A stretch of DNA of 64,000 bases from Roseobacter weihaiensis (GCF_020622345.1 NZ_JACNMO010000021.1:1-64000), one strand, 5' to 3'. Positions 27,594 to 37,842 are shown, counted from the first letter of the stretch. Numbers and translations: made by a program. The notes: generated by a model not told the origin, from the sequence alone.

Positions 27594-28526
27594 CTAGTAG
27601 CCCTGCGACCGGTCCACCAGATTAAGCAGCGCCTCGCCGGCTTCTCCGCGACGGATGTTATTTGCAATCTCGACAGAGGCGGTGGCGGCCTGGGTTGCGG
27701 CCGCAATATGAGGTGTCACGGTGACCTTGGGATGGGCCCAATAGGGGTGGTCCGGGGGGAGGGGCTCCACGCGAAAGACATCCAAGGTCGCATGGGCGAT
27801 CTGTCCGCTGTCGAGGGCATCAAGCAAGGCATAATCGTCGATCAGCGGCCCGCGTCCTGGGTTGAGAATACGCGCGCCTTTTGGCAGCAGGGCCAGGGTT
27901 TCCTTGTTCAGCGTGTTTTCGGTCTGTGGCGTGTCAGGCATGAGCAAAACCACAATTTCCGCGTGGCGCAGCGCCCCTGTCAGGCCCTCTGGGCCGTGAA
28001 AGGTTTCTATGTCTTTTATCTCCTTGGGGCTCCGGCTCCAGCCGGTGACATTGAAATTCAGGGCCTTCAGCGTGAGGGCGGCGGACCGGCCCAGAGCGCC
28101 CAGTCCCAGGATGCAAACGCTGCGCTGCCGTGCCAGCGGGGCCGCCTTCGGGCGCCACGCATGACCGGGGTTCACGATATGATCGTCCATTCCCAGATGA
28201 TAGCGCATCACATGCCCCGTGACCCATTCGACCATGGATTGCGTCATGCCGGGGTCCACCATCCGCACCAATGGCATGGTCAAGGTTGGATTGCTCACGA
28301 TCCTTTCGACGCCTGCCCAAAGGCTCAGGACGGCCTTCAACTTGGTATAAGGGGTAAAATCCTGCAGGGATGAGGAAGGCGAATAGACGATGTAGTCCAC
28401 CTCCTCCGGATCGGCGGTTGTCACGAGGTCTGCGTCAAGCTCTGCCGCGGCAAAGGCTTGCTCCAGGGCCTCATGATAGGTATGCCAGTCATCGTTGCGG
28501 GCCGCGAAAAGGACAGTCAGTGACAT
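27594..28526 (-). CDS. ghrA: Glyoxylate/hydroxypyruvate reductase A-type dehydrogenase
   Basis: A 310-residue D-2-hydroxyacid dehydrogenase, probably reducing glyoxylate or hydroxypyruvate with NADPH. The Rossmann motif is ILGLGALGRSAALTLKAL, followed by TGWSRSPK, a basic pattern that favours NADP. Catalytic residues lie in NPGRGPLIDD (Arg), DVFRVEPLP (Glu) and VTPHIAAAT (His). It is nine bases from rodA on the same strand, downstream of the cell-shape operon, so it may be read from it; a functional link is not obvious. Confidence 0.88.
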   Translation of the reverse strand: MSLTVLFAARNDDWHTYHEALEQAFAAAELDADLVTTADPEEVDYIVYSPSSSLQDFTPYTKLKAVLSLWAGVERIVSNPTLTMPLVRMVDPGMTQSMVEWVTGHVMRYHLGMDDHIVNPGHAWRPKAAPLARQRSVCILGLGALGRSAALTLKALNFNVTGWSRSPKEIKDIETFHGPEGLTGALRHAEIVVLLMPDTPQTENTLNKETLALLPKGARILNPGRGPLIDDYALLDALDSGQIAHATLDVFRVEPLPPDHPYWAHPKVTVTPHIAAATQAATASVEIANNIRRGEAGEALLNLVDRSQGY

Positions 28527-28535
28527 GGGGTAAAC

Positions 28536-29675
28536 CTATCTTGGGCGATGGACATGGGCGCTTTGCATCAAGCCAAAGGCCAGCATCAGCACCAACATGG
28601 CAGAGCCGCCAAAACTGACCAGCGGCAGCGGCACGCCAACCACCGGGGCCAGCCCCATCACCATGGACATGTTAACGGCAAAGAACAGAAAGAAGTTCAG
28701 CGCGATGCCCAGGATGAGCAAGGAGGAAAAACGGTCTTTGTTCAGCAGGGCGGACCAGACGCAAAAAACGATGATGAGCGTGTAAAGGCTCAGCAGCGAG
28801 ATCGCGCCGACAAATCCGAACTCTTCAGCCAGCGTGGTAAAGATGAAATCGGTGTGCTTTTCAGGCAAGAAATTCAGCCGGCTCTGGGTGCCTTCCATAA
28901 AGCCGCGTCCGGTCCAGCCGCCCGACCCCAGCGCGATCTTGGATTGCGTGATGTGGTAGCCCGCGCCCAGCGGGTCGGTGCTGGGGTCCAGGAACGTGTC
29001 GATGCGGCGGAACTGGTAGTCCTTGATGAGCTGCCATGGTGTGCCGCGAGACTGGAACACCGTCGTCACCAGACCGATTCCGCTGGCCACGACCGCTGCA
29101 AAATAAGCCCAGTGGACACCGGCCAGAAACATCAAACCGCCCCCCGCTGCCAGCAGCAGGATGGAGGTGCCCAGATCAGGTTGCCGCAGGACCAGCAACA
29201 CGGGAATGAGAATGATGATCACCGGAATGATGACCCAGATCAGCCCGGAGGTTTTTTTCGCGGGCAACCAGTCGTAATAAGCGGCGAGCAGCATCACGAG
29301 GGTGATCTTCATCAGCTCGGAAGGTTGCAACCGCATGAAGCCCAGATCTATCCATCGCTGTGCCCCCATGCCCACGGTGCCAAAGAACTCCACCGCGACC
29401 AGCAGGATCAGTGTTGCCAGATAGGCAAGACCTGACAAGCTGCGCCAGAACCAGATCGGCACCATTGCGACAAAAAGCATGAGCATGAAGCCCACCGCAA
29501 AGCGCTTCATCTGGGGTTCGGCCCAAGGGGTCATGGACCCGCCTGCCACCGAATAGAGCATCAAAAAACCCGCTCCGGCGACGGTGGCCAGCAAGATCGC
29601 GACCGGCCAGTTCAGATGGAGCACCTTGCGCAGCCCCGTGGGGGTGGATTTTACGTTGTGCTCAAGATAGCTCAT
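28536..29675 (-). CDS. rodA: Rod-shape SEDS peptidoglycan glycosyltransferase RodA
   Basis: Integral membrane glycosyltransferase that polymerises lipid II for cell elongation together with PBP2. 379 residues with about ten transmembrane helices. SEDS signatures include KHTDFIFTTLAEEFGFVG, GAGYHITQSKIALGSGGW, and the final PLVSFGGSAMLVLMLAFGL. The ATG overlaps the mrdA stop by four bases. It is the last gene of mreB-mreC-mreD-mrdA-rodA. Confidence 0.97.
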   Translation of the reverse strand: MSYLEHNVKSTPTGLRKVLHLNWPVAILLATVAGAGFLMLYSVAGGSMTPWAEPQMKRFAVGFMLMLFVAMVPIWFWRSLSGLAYLATLILLVAVEFFGTVGMGAQRWIDLGFMRLQPSELMKITLVMLLAAYYDWLPAKKTSGLIWVIIPVIIILIPVLLVLRQPDLGTSILLLAAGGGLMFLAGVHWAYFAAVVASGIGLVTTVFQSRGTPWQLIKDYQFRRIDTFLDPSTDPLGAGYHITQSKIALGSGGWTGRGFMEGTQSRLNFLPEKHTDFIFTTLAEEFGFVGAISLLSLYTLIIVFCVWSALLNKDRFSSLLILGIALNFFLFFAVNMSMVMGLAPVVGVPLPLVSFGGSAMLVLMLAFGLMQSAHVHRPR

Positions 29676-31615
29676 GCCTGATCGCGCCCGGTGATCGCCG
29701 CGCGGGGCTGCATGGCGCGCAGCTGCTCTTGGAGGGTCTCGATACGTTCCCGGTCTTTCGCGGGATAAGCCTCCAACGGGGGTTCGCCGCCATAAAGCGC
29801 TTGCAATGTGATATCGCGTGCGATGGGGGCGGCCGCTTTTGAGCCCCCGCCGCCATGTTCGACAATCACGGCAACAGCGTATTTCGGTGTCTCATAAGGC
29901 GCGAAATTCACAAAAAGCGCGTGGTCGCGCCGTTCCCAGGGCAGATCCTCATTGCGGATCACACCTGCGCGCCGCTCAGCCGCGGTGATGTTGCGGACCT
30001 GGCTGGTGCCGGTCTTGCCGGCCATGCGCATGCTGTCTTCGATGATGCGTGACCCGTAAGCGGTGCCGCGTCTGTCATTGACCACGGCATACATGGCGCG
30101 GCGCATCTTGCGCAGATTGTTTTCATTCATGCCGAGGCTTTCGCCGCCTCGCAAAGGCTGCTCCACCCCATCGATGGATTTGACCAGCCGGGGCGACACG
30201 TCGCGACCGGTGGCGAGACGCGCGGTCATCACCGCCAGTTGCAGCGGAGAGGCCAGCAAAAAGCCCTGTCCGATTGAGGAGTTAACGGTATCGCCGACCC
30301 GCCAGGGCTGACCATGATAAGTCTGTTTCCAGTCCATCGTGGGCGTAAGCCCTTCGGCGACCGCTGACATTGGCACATCGTGACGGATCCCAAGCCCGAA
30401 GCGTTGCGCCATGGCGGAGATCTTTTCGATCCCGACCTTGACCGCGAGGTCGTAGTAGTAAACGTCGCAGGACCGCTTGAGCGAGGTCTGCAGATCAACC
30501 CATCCGTGACCCGCGCGTTTCCAGCAGTGAAAGCGGCGCCCCGAGACGGTGAGATGGCCGGGGCAATAGGCGGTTTCATCGGGCCCGATCAGCCCGGCCT
30601 CCAGTGCGGCCATGGCCGTTATCATCTTGAAGGTGGAGCCGGGGGGGTAGAGACCCTGCACGGTTTTGCTGGCCAGCGGGCGGTATTTGTTGCTGGTCAG
30701 CGCGCCATATTCCTTTTGCGAGATGCCTCGCACAAAGAGGTTCGGATCAAACGTGGGCGCAGAGGCGCAGGCAAGCAGATCACCGGTGTCGCAATCCATG
30801 ACAACCGCGCTGGCGCTTTCACCTGTCAGACGCGCCTGCACGTAGCCCTGAAGGGCGGCATCTGTTGTCAGTTGCACGTCTGCCCCCGGCGTTCCCTCCT
30901 GCCGGTCAAGCTCGCGCATCACGCGCCCGGTGGCATTAACCTCGACCCGCTTGGCCCCGGCCTTGCCACGCAGCATCGGTTCCAGTTTGGTTTCGACGCC
31001 CACCTTGCCAATCTGAAAACGGGGGATCCTCAAAACTGGCTCCGGGTCTTCGATCTTGGACAGATCATAATCCGATACCGGGCCGACATAGCCCAGAACA
31101 TGTGCAAAATCAGAACCCTGCGGGTAAACCCGGCTGAGCCCTACTTCGGGTGTGATGCCGGGCAGGGCGGGCGCGTTGACCGACACACGGCTGATCTCAT
31201 CCCAGGTTACGTCCGAGGCAACGGTGACCGGCAAAAAGGGGGCCGAGCGACGCATCTCCTGCTTGACGCGGTCGATCGTGCCTGGCTCAAGCTCGATGAT
31301 CTGCGACAGGCGTCCCAGCGTGGCGTCCACATCGCCTGCATCTTCGCGCACGATGACGATCCTGTAGGAAGGTGCGTTCTGCGCCAGCCGCACGCCGTTG
31401 CGGTCAAAGACCTCGCCGCGTGACGGAGGAATCAGCCGAATGTTGATGCGGTTCTCTTCGGCCAAAAGCCGGAACTGATCGGCTTGTTCGACCTGCAAAA
31501 AGCGCATGCGTGCCGCCAACCCGCCAACAAAAAGCAGCTGCGCCGTTCCCAAAAGCGCTGCGCGACGCGAGATGAGGCTGTGGCTGAAATCGGTTTCTGC
31601 ACGCGTCCGTCTCAA
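29672..31615 (-). CDS. mrdA: Penicillin-binding protein 2, elongation transpeptidase
   Basis: Membrane-anchored class B transpeptidase partnering RodA. 647 residues: a signal-anchor helix at about 22-40, a pedestal domain (ENRINIRLIPPSRGEVFDRN), and a C-terminal transpeptidase with acylated S327 in PPGSTFKM, SSIGQG as the SxN-like motif and KTGTSQV as the KTG box. I chose TTG at 31615, because AGGAGGATCACCG lies just upstream and family proteins begin at this residue; a longer open reading to 31672 would overlap mreD. Confidence 0.94.
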   Translation of the reverse strand: MRRTRAETDFSHSLISRRAALLGTAQLLFVGGLAARMRFLQVEQADQFRLLAEENRINIRLIPPSRGEVFDRNGVRLAQNAPSYRIVIVREDAGDVDATLGRLSQIIELEPGTIDRVKQEMRRSAPFLPVTVASDVTWDEISRVSVNAPALPGITPEVGLSRVYPQGSDFAHVLGYVGPVSDYDLSKIEDPEPVLRIPRFQIGKVGVETKLEPMLRGKAGAKRVEVNATGRVMRELDRQEGTPGADVQLTTDAALQGYVQARLTGESASAVVMDCDTGDLLACASAPTFDPNLFVRGISQKEYGALTSNKYRPLASKTVQGLYPPGSTFKMITAMAALEAGLIGPDETAYCPGHLTVSGRRFHCWKRAGHGWVDLQTSLKRSCDVYYYDLAVKVGIEKISAMAQRFGLGIRHDVPMSAVAEGLTPTMDWKQTYHGQPWRVGDTVNSSIGQGFLLASPLQLAVMTARLATGRDVSPRLVKSIDGVEQPLRGGESLGMNENNLRKMRRAMYAVVNDRRGTAYGSRIIEDSMRMAGKTGTSQVRNITAAERRAGVIRNEDLPWERRDHALFVNFAPYETPKYAVAVIVEHGGGGSKAAAPIARDITLQALYGGEPPLEAYPAKDRERIETLQEQLRAMQPRAAITGRDQA

Positions 31616-31646
31616 CGGTGATCCTCCTGCGGTTCTCGGCACGCTG

Positions 31647-32186
31647 TCATGCGGTTCCTCCGCCAGCTTCAATATCCCCCGGTGCCGCCTTGCGAACCCC
31701 CAACAGCCCGTGCGTCACTGCCACAACCATCGGGTAGAATAGCATGGTCATCACAAGTTCAAAGGCAGAGAGGCCAAGCGGGGGCAAGTCCACGAAGGTC
31801 ACCATCAAGACAGTGCGGTAGGCCAGGGCCGTGAGGGTTATCACGATGCAGACGGTCAGCCACTCGTTGGCGAAGCTGCTATCGCGCAGGCTGCGCGCCC
31901 GGCCCTTGAGGTGCTCACATGCCAGCAGCGCCAGCACGGCCCAAAGGCCCGGTGGGCGAAAGAGCAGCAAATCTGCAAGCAGAAACAGGCCGGCGAGGGC
32001 AAGGCTTGGCACATACTCTGGCCGACGCAGCGACCATGCGCAGGCAAATGCGAGCAACAGGTCAGGGCCAACCCAAAGCCGCGGCGAGGTCTCAAGCGGC
32101 AACAGGTTGAAAAACAGAATTGTACAGACCACCAACGCAAAGGTCAGACGCATGCCCCAGATTCGTGCCAGCGTCTGCTCGCTCAT
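31647..32186 (-). CDS. mreD: Rod shape-determining protein MreD
   Basis: A 179-residue inner-membrane protein with about five helices, the usual size and topology of MreD. The sequence itself is weakly conserved, but it contains NLLPLETSPRLWVGPDLLLA, close to alphaproteobacterial MreD. The identification rests mainly on its place between mreC (four-base ATGA overlap) and mrdA (31-base gap). It helps connect MreB/MreC to the RodA-PBP2 synthase. Confidence 0.88.
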   Translation of the reverse strand: MSEQTLARIWGMRLTFALVVCTILFFNLLPLETSPRLWVGPDLLLAFACAWSLRRPEYVPSLALAGLFLLADLLLFRPPGLWAVLALLACEHLKGRARSLRDSSFANEWLTVCIVITLTALAYRTVLMVTFVDLPPLGLSAFELVMTMLFYPMVVAVTHGLLGVRKAAPGDIEAGGGTA

Positions 32187-33067
32187 TGCGTTGCCTCCGG
32201 CTGCGGCAGCTGGGGTCCGATGATCTGTGCGGTGTCAGAAACCGGCGTGGTCCCGTGGTGCCGCAAGACGCGCAGAAACTCCAGCCGCTGATAATCCGCC
32301 GCAAGGATCACGCGCAGCTTGCCGGAGGGGTCTGCCGCCACCTGCCCGATCAGCAGACCTGCGGGAAAGACGCCCCCATCACCGGAACTGATGACGCGAT
32401 GCCCGGGGCGCACAAGCTCGCTGTCTTCCAGAAAATCAATTACGGGGGTTGCCGAGTTATCGCCCGAGACAATGACGCGTTGACCTGACGGCTGCACAAT
32501 CGCGGGGATGCGGCTTGACGCATCGGTCAGCAGGATCACCCGCGCCGTATTGTCTGCAACACCCGAGATGCGCCCAACAAGGCCGATACCGTCCATCGTG
32601 GCCCACCCGTCCTGCAGACCGTCACGTGCCCCGACGTTGAGCAAGACGGACTGCCGGAAGGGCGAGCCGCTGTCTGCCAGGACCACGCCGGTGATGTAGG
32701 TCAGCCGCGGGTCAAGCCGCACGTTGTTAAGGTCGAGCAGCCGCGCGTTTTCCTGCTCCAGCTGAAGGGCAGCCTCTTTCCAGGCCTGCATGCGTCTCAG
32801 CTCTGAACGGAGTTCGCGGTTTTGCTGTGCAAGCCGCTGATAGCTTTCAAAATCGCGCAGAAGGTTCATGGTGCCGGTGATCGGGGCCATGGCCCAGGTC
32901 AGGTTCGGCACAAATGTGTCAGTGATCTGTGCACGAAACCGTTCCACACGCGGGCTGTCGATGCGCCAGATCAGGAAAACGCCCAGCAGACACAGGATCA
33001 GAACACTTAGAAGCAACCGGCGCAAAGGGCCGGTGAAATCACTTGCGTTTGATCTGTCCTTTGCCAT
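32183..33067 (-). CDS. mreC: Rod shape-determining protein MreC
   Basis: A 294-residue bitopic protein: one transmembrane helix at about 15-36, a coiled coil (about 70-110, rich in QQNRELRSELRRMQ) and a periplasmic beta-barrel region with GVVLADSGSPFRQSVLLNVG and PVIDFLEDSELVRPGHRV. It activates PBP2 in the elongasome. It lies 75 bases after mreB, so mreB may be partly uncoupled in expression. The length is normal. Confidence 0.94.
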   Translation of the reverse strand: MAKDRSNASDFTGPLRRLLLSVLILCLLGVFLIWRIDSPRVERFRAQITDTFVPNLTWAMAPITGTMNLLRDFESYQRLAQQNRELRSELRRMQAWKEAALQLEQENARLLDLNNVRLDPRLTYITGVVLADSGSPFRQSVLLNVGARDGLQDGWATMDGIGLVGRISGVADNTARVILLTDASSRIPAIVQPSGQRVIVSGDNSATPVIDFLEDSELVRPGHRVISSGDGGVFPAGLLIGQVAADPSGKLRVILAADYQRLEFLRVLRHHGTTPVSDTAQIIGPQLPQPEATQ

Positions 33068-33142
33068 CAGGCGTCGGGCTCCTGCCCCGGTTCAGGCAGG
33101 GCACGCCTGCCTTTTCGTGGAGATATGGTTAGCTTGACGTGC

Positions 33143-34252
<1,110 letters not shown>

Positions 34253-34322
34253 TTATATGCTTAGGCGCGATATGGTGAAAGGGGCGTTAACGATGTTCTG
34301 CTTTTCATCTTGCCCTGCGTGT

Positions 34323-34358
34323 CAAAAATGTCTGGGCCAGTTTTGAAGACCTGGCCCA
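34323..34358 (-). terminator. Rho-independent terminator after the amino-acid binding protein gene
   Basis: On the minus strand TGGGCCAG (34358-34351) pairs perfectly with CTGGCCCA (34340-34333) around a ten-base loop. Three bases later comes a run of five T (34328-34324). It lies 17 bases after the stop at 34376 and before mreB, so it should insulate the cell-shape operon from upstream transcription. Confidence 0.75.
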
Positions 34359-34375
34359 AAGCGCGCTGTCAAGCG

Positions 34376-35212
34376 TCACGGATTTGTCGGGGACAGTAGA
34401 AACATCGCGCTTAACGCAAAGCCCGGTTCAGCGCCGGGCAGCGTCTTCTCGAAAGCCTTTTGTATCGACCCGTTCTGGAACAATTCCGACAGTCCACGAT
34501 CTACCGCCAATCGGAATTCCGTGTCGCCTCGGGCCAGGGCAAGGCCTTGTTTTTCAACCGTCAGGATCTGGTCAAAGACCTTGAATTCTTCCGCGTTTTC
34601 CTTTTGCCGCACAAGGTTCACGAGGATCGACTGGTCGGCGAAATATGCTTTTATTTCATCGTTTTCAAGTGCTGCAACCCCTGCCGAATGGTCGTCAAAC
34701 GCGACGATTTCCACGTCGATGTTTTCGACCGCGAGGGTGTTTTGCAGCGCGTCGAATGTGGTGGTGGCGCGTCTGACGCCAATTTTTTCGCCCGCCAGTT
34801 CTTCGAGCGTTTCGGGGGCATCTTTTTTCAGCGCAACAGTCGTGCCATCGACATAGACCGGGGTTGAGAAATCAACGATTTCACGCCGCTCCAGGGTGAT
34901 CGTCGCAGCGCCGCAGAGCAGGTCGATCTCTCCGCTGGCCACCTTGTCAAAGCGGTCTTCTGTCGTGACCGGAATAAAGACCACCTCCAGGTCCGGCAGG
35001 TCAAGCGCTTCGCCGATCAGCGGCGCAAGCGCAAAACAGACCGTGGGCGTGTAGCCTTGCGGGCGTCCGTCGCTCTCATAAGACAGCGGGGGCGCATCGG
35101 TACGAAAACCGATCTTGATCTCCCCGCTCTCTTTGATTCGCTCAAGGGTCTGTGCCCCAAGGGCTGCCGGAAGCAGCAAGGCTGTCGCGAGAATTATCGG
35201 TAGAAGGCGCAT
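34376..35212 (-). CDS. Amino-acid-type ABC transporter substrate-binding protein
   Basis: A 278-residue periplasmic protein with a cleavable signal peptide (MRLLPIILATALLLPAALGA, cut near residue 20). The mature part is a PBPb/SBP_bac_3 fold: GEIKIGFRTDAPPLSYES, the VDLLCGAATITLERREIVDFS-type motif, and KIGVRRATTT. Such proteins bind polar or acidic amino acids. No permease or ATPase gene is next to it, so it either serves a distant transporter or has a sensory role. A clear terminator follows. Confidence 0.88.
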   Translation of the reverse strand: MRLLPIILATALLLPAALGAQTLERIKESGEIKIGFRTDAPPLSYESDGRPQGYTPTVCFALAPLIGEALDLPDLEVVFIPVTTEDRFDKVASGEIDLLCGAATITLERREIVDFSTPVYVDGTTVALKKDAPETLEELAGEKIGVRRATTTFDALQNTLAVENIDVEIVAFDDHSAGVAALENDEIKAYFADQSILVNLVRQKENAEEFKVFDQILTVEKQGLALARGDTEFRLAVDRGLSELFQNGSIQKAFEKTLPGAEPGFALSAMFLLSPTNP

Positions 35213-35351
35213 GTCAGGGTCCCGTCCTTATGATCCGCTGTGGGTATATTCACCCTACCATCAAAACCAGAAGATGCCGCGCGTTTCACTGCGGGATCTT
35301 CACGGCGGCAAGTCGTGGCCTACCGCGCATTATGGATCGGCAGTGCTCAGC

Positions 35352-36920
35352 TTAGCTCACGTCTTTGTAGCTGATCTCGCGCCGGTCTGAGCCGGTTTTC
35401 TCGCGCCGTACCAACAAGCGGTTCAGGGCGTGAATATAGGCCAGAACAGAGGCTACGACCGTATCGGTATCGGCAGACTGGCCGGTGACGATGCGCCCGT
35501 CTTCCTCCATCCGCACAGAGACAGTGGCTTGCGCGTCGGTGCCTTCGGTCACCGCATGGACCTGATAAAGCTGCAGACGGGCATTATGATTGACCAGCGC
35601 CTTGATCGCGTTGAAAGACGCATCCACCGGGCCGTCTCCGGTCTGCGTCGTGCTGTGCTCTGCCCCGTCGATCTCCATCACCAGATCGGCCTGCTGTGGT
35701 CCATCGGTGCCGCAGACCACGCGCAGGGATTTCAGCTTGAGCCGGTCATTCTTGGGGTCCGTCGCCGTGCGCATCAGGGCAATCAGGTCGTCGTCATAGA
35801 TTTCCTTCTTGCGGTCGGCCAGTTCCTTGAACCGCACAAAAACATCCCTAAGCTGGTTGTCGCCCAGCTCAAAACCGAGATTTTCAAGCTTGGAGCGCAA
35901 CGCCGCGCGGCCCGAGTGTTTGCCCATGACGATGTTAGTCTCGGTCAGGCCGACGTCCTCGGGGCGCATGATCTCAAAGGTCTCAGCGTTCTTGAGCATG
36001 CCATCCTGATGGATGCCCGACTCGTGCGCAAAGGCGTTCTTGCCCACGATGGCCTTGTTGAACTGCACCGGAAAGCCCGAGACAGCCGCCACACGCCGCG
36101 AGATGTTCATGATCTTGGTGGCGTCGATGCCGGTGTGGTAGGGCATGATGTCGTTGCGCACCTTCATGGCCATGACGACCTCTTCGAGGGCGGTGTTACC
36201 CGCCCGCTCGCCCAGACCGTTGATGGTGCATTCGATCTGACGTGCGCCTGCCTCAACCGCGGCAAGGCTGTTGGCCGTCGCCATGCCGAGATCGTTGTGA
36301 CAGTGGGTGGCGAAGGTGATCCCGTCCGCGCCGGGGACCCGCGCCAGCAGCATCGCAATCAGGGCGGCTGATTCGCGAGGGGCGGTATACCCAACCGTGT
36401 CGGGGATATTGATGGTGGTGGCCCCGCATTTGATCGCAATCTCCACCACGCGGCAGAGGTAGTCTTCTTCGGTGCGGGTGGCGTCCATGGGCGACCACTG
36501 CACGTTGTCGCAGAGGTTGCGCGCGTGGGTGACCGTCTGCTCGATCCGCTCGGCCATCTGATCCATATCGAGATTGGGGATCGCGCGGTGCAAAGGCGAC
36601 GTGCCGATAAACGTATGGACGCGCGGGCGTTTGGCGTGTTTTATCGCCTCCCAGCAGCGGTCGATGTCGCCGATCTGGGCGCGCGCCAGCCCGCAGATCA
36701 CCGCGTGCTGTGCGTTCTTTGCGATCTCGCTCACGGCGGCAAAGTCGCCATCCGACGCGATCGGAAACCCCGCCTCGATAATGTCGACGCCCATCTCATC
36801 CAGCAGCCCTGCGATCTCAAGCTTTTCGGCGTGGGTCATGGTCGCGCCCGGGCTCTGCTCGCCATCGCGCAAGGTGGTATCAAAGATCAACACGTGATCC
36901 TGTTCAGAAGTCTTTGTCAT
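35352..36920 (-). CDS. leuA: 2-isopropylmalate synthase
   Basis: First committed step of leucine synthesis: acetyl-CoA plus 2-oxoisovalerate. 522 residues. The catalytic TIM barrel begins FDTTLRDGEQSPGATMT, with HCHNDLGMATAN supplying metal-binding His residues and FAHESGIHQDGML a family signature. The C-terminal LeuA regulatory domain (about 395-515) binds leucine for feedback inhibition. Upstream lies a leucine-rich leader peptide and paired hairpins, so expression is probably attenuated by charged tRNA-Leu. Confidence 0.97.
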   Translation of the reverse strand: MTKTSEQDHVLIFDTTLRDGEQSPGATMTHAEKLEIAGLLDEMGVDIIEAGFPIASDGDFAAVSEIAKNAQHAVICGLARAQIGDIDRCWEAIKHAKRPRVHTFIGTSPLHRAIPNLDMDQMAERIEQTVTHARNLCDNVQWSPMDATRTEEDYLCRVVEIAIKCGATTINIPDTVGYTAPRESAALIAMLLARVPGADGITFATHCHNDLGMATANSLAAVEAGARQIECTINGLGERAGNTALEEVVMAMKVRNDIMPYHTGIDATKIMNISRRVAAVSGFPVQFNKAIVGKNAFAHESGIHQDGMLKNAETFEIMRPEDVGLTETNIVMGKHSGRAALRSKLENLGFELGDNQLRDVFVRFKELADRKKEIYDDDLIALMRTATDPKNDRLKLKSLRVVCGTDGPQQADLVMEIDGAEHSTTQTGDGPVDASFNAIKALVNHNARLQLYQVHAVTEGTDAQATVSVRMEEDGRIVTGQSADTDTVVASVLAYIHALNRLLVRREKTGSDRREISYKDVS

Positions 36921-36951
36921 GGTAGGTCTCTCGTTTTCTGCTGATGGTCTT

Positions 36952-37002
36952 GGCGCGCGACACAGTCCTCTGAGCGGGCGCGCCGAAAGGCACGCTCAGA
37001 GG
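36952..37002 (-). promoter_or_regulatory. Competing hairpins between leu leader and leuA (attenuator-like)
   Basis: On the minus strand CCTCTGAGCG (37002-36993) pairs perfectly with CGCTCAGAGG (36976-36967). The first arm contains the last Leu codon and the stop of the leader peptide. GGCGCGC (36984-36978), within its loop, can instead pair with GCGCGCC (36958-36952). The two stems cannot form together as simple hairpins, so ribosome position on the leader can choose between them. No clear T-run follows, so control could act on translation or Rho rather than by a classic terminator. Confidence 0.65.
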
Positions 37003-37076
37003 CGTGTTAGCAGCAGCAGGGCAGCCGGGGCGCGCAAGGTCGTGTTACGCTGGGCGATATGGTCAGCTTGAGCCAT
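36996..37076 (-). CDS. leuA leader peptide (leucine attenuator)
   Basis: A 26-codon reading frame, ATG at 37076 and TGA at 36998-36996, whose second half reads RAPAALLLLTRL: four Leu codons in a row and one more just before stop. This is the signature of a leader peptide that senses charged tRNA-Leu ahead of leuA. There is no ribosome site before the ATG. TATAAC at 37089-37084 would start transcription about at the ATG, so the peptide may be read from a leaderless transcript, as known for the trp leader in Sinorhizobium. The start is the least certain part. Confidence 0.72.
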   Translation of the reverse strand: MAQADHIAQRNTTLRAPAALLLLTRL

Positions 37077-37083
37077 GTGGTGA

Positions 37084-37089
37084 GTTATA
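37084..37089 (-). promoter_or_regulatory. Candidate -10 element of the leu leader/leuA transcript
   Basis: TATAAC on the minus strand, a five-of-six match to the sigma-70 -10, eight bases before the A of the leader ATG. The -35 region is poor (CTTTCC at 17 bases), so the promoter is only a candidate. Confidence 0.4.
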
Positions 37090-37176
37090 CCGCAGCCCGG
37101 CAAAATGGAAAGAGGGTTTCTTGGCGCTTGCCTGTTCCGGCTTGATCCCGGTCGTCTGCCGCCTAGGTCGCTGCTG

Positions 37177-37842
37177 ATGAAACAGATTTTGATACTTGGG
37201 GCATCGGGCGGCATCGGAGCGGCGATGGTGGCCGCTTGTCGCGCACGGGGCGATCAGGTCACCGGGCTGTCGCGGTCGGGTGACGGCTTTGACATCACCG
37301 ATGAGGCCTCCGTGGCGCAGCATCTGGCGGCGACAGGCGGGCCGTTCGATCTGGTACTGGTGGCTACCGGCGCGCTGGAAATCGCCGGAGCCGTCCCGGA
37401 GAAGACCATAAAGGGTCTGAGCGCGTCTGCGATGCTGGACCAGTTTGCGCTGAACACGGTGGGGCCTGCCCTGGCGCTGAGCCACGCGGCTCGGCTGCTG
37501 CCGAAAGACCGGGCTGCGGTCTTTGCGGTACTCTCAGCGCGGGTCGGTTCGATCGGCGACAACGCCATCGGCGGGTGGATCAGCTACCGCAGCGCCAAGG
37601 CCGGCGTCAATCAGGTGGTGCGCACGGCGGCCATCGAACTGGCACGTTCCCATCCGCAGACCGCCTGCGTCGCCTTGCATCCCGGCACGGTGCAGACGCC
37701 GTTCACCGAGAAATACCTCGGGCGGCACCCCTCGGTCCCCGCGGCGGAGGCCGCAGACAATCTGCTGCAGGTGATGGACGGTCTGACCGCCCGGGACACG
37801 GGGCAGTTTTTCGATTGGGCCGGAAAGCAGGTGCCGTGGTGA
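37177..37842 (+). CDS. Short-chain dehydrogenase/reductase family protein
   Basis: A 221-residue SDR. The cofactor motif GASGGIG is at residues 8-14, and the catalytic YxxxK occurs as SYRSAKAGVNQVVRTAA. VALHPGTVQTPFTEKYLG resembles the CsgA/YgfF-like subgroup often annotated as C-factor. The substrate is unknown. I chose the ATG at 37177, where the Rossmann fold begins. The stop overlaps the GTG of the photolyase gene, indicating a two-gene operon, a link also common in this family of bacteria. Confidence 0.87.
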   Translation: MKQILILGASGGIGAAMVAACRARGDQVTGLSRSGDGFDITDEASVAQHLAATGGPFDLVLVATGALEIAGAVPEKTIKGLSASAMLDQFALNTVGPALALSHAARLLPKDRAAVFAVLSARVGSIGDNAIGGWISYRSAKAGVNQVVRTAAIELARSHPQTACVALHPGTVQTPFTEKYLGRHPSVPAAEAADNLLQVMDGLTARDTGQFFDWAGKQVPW

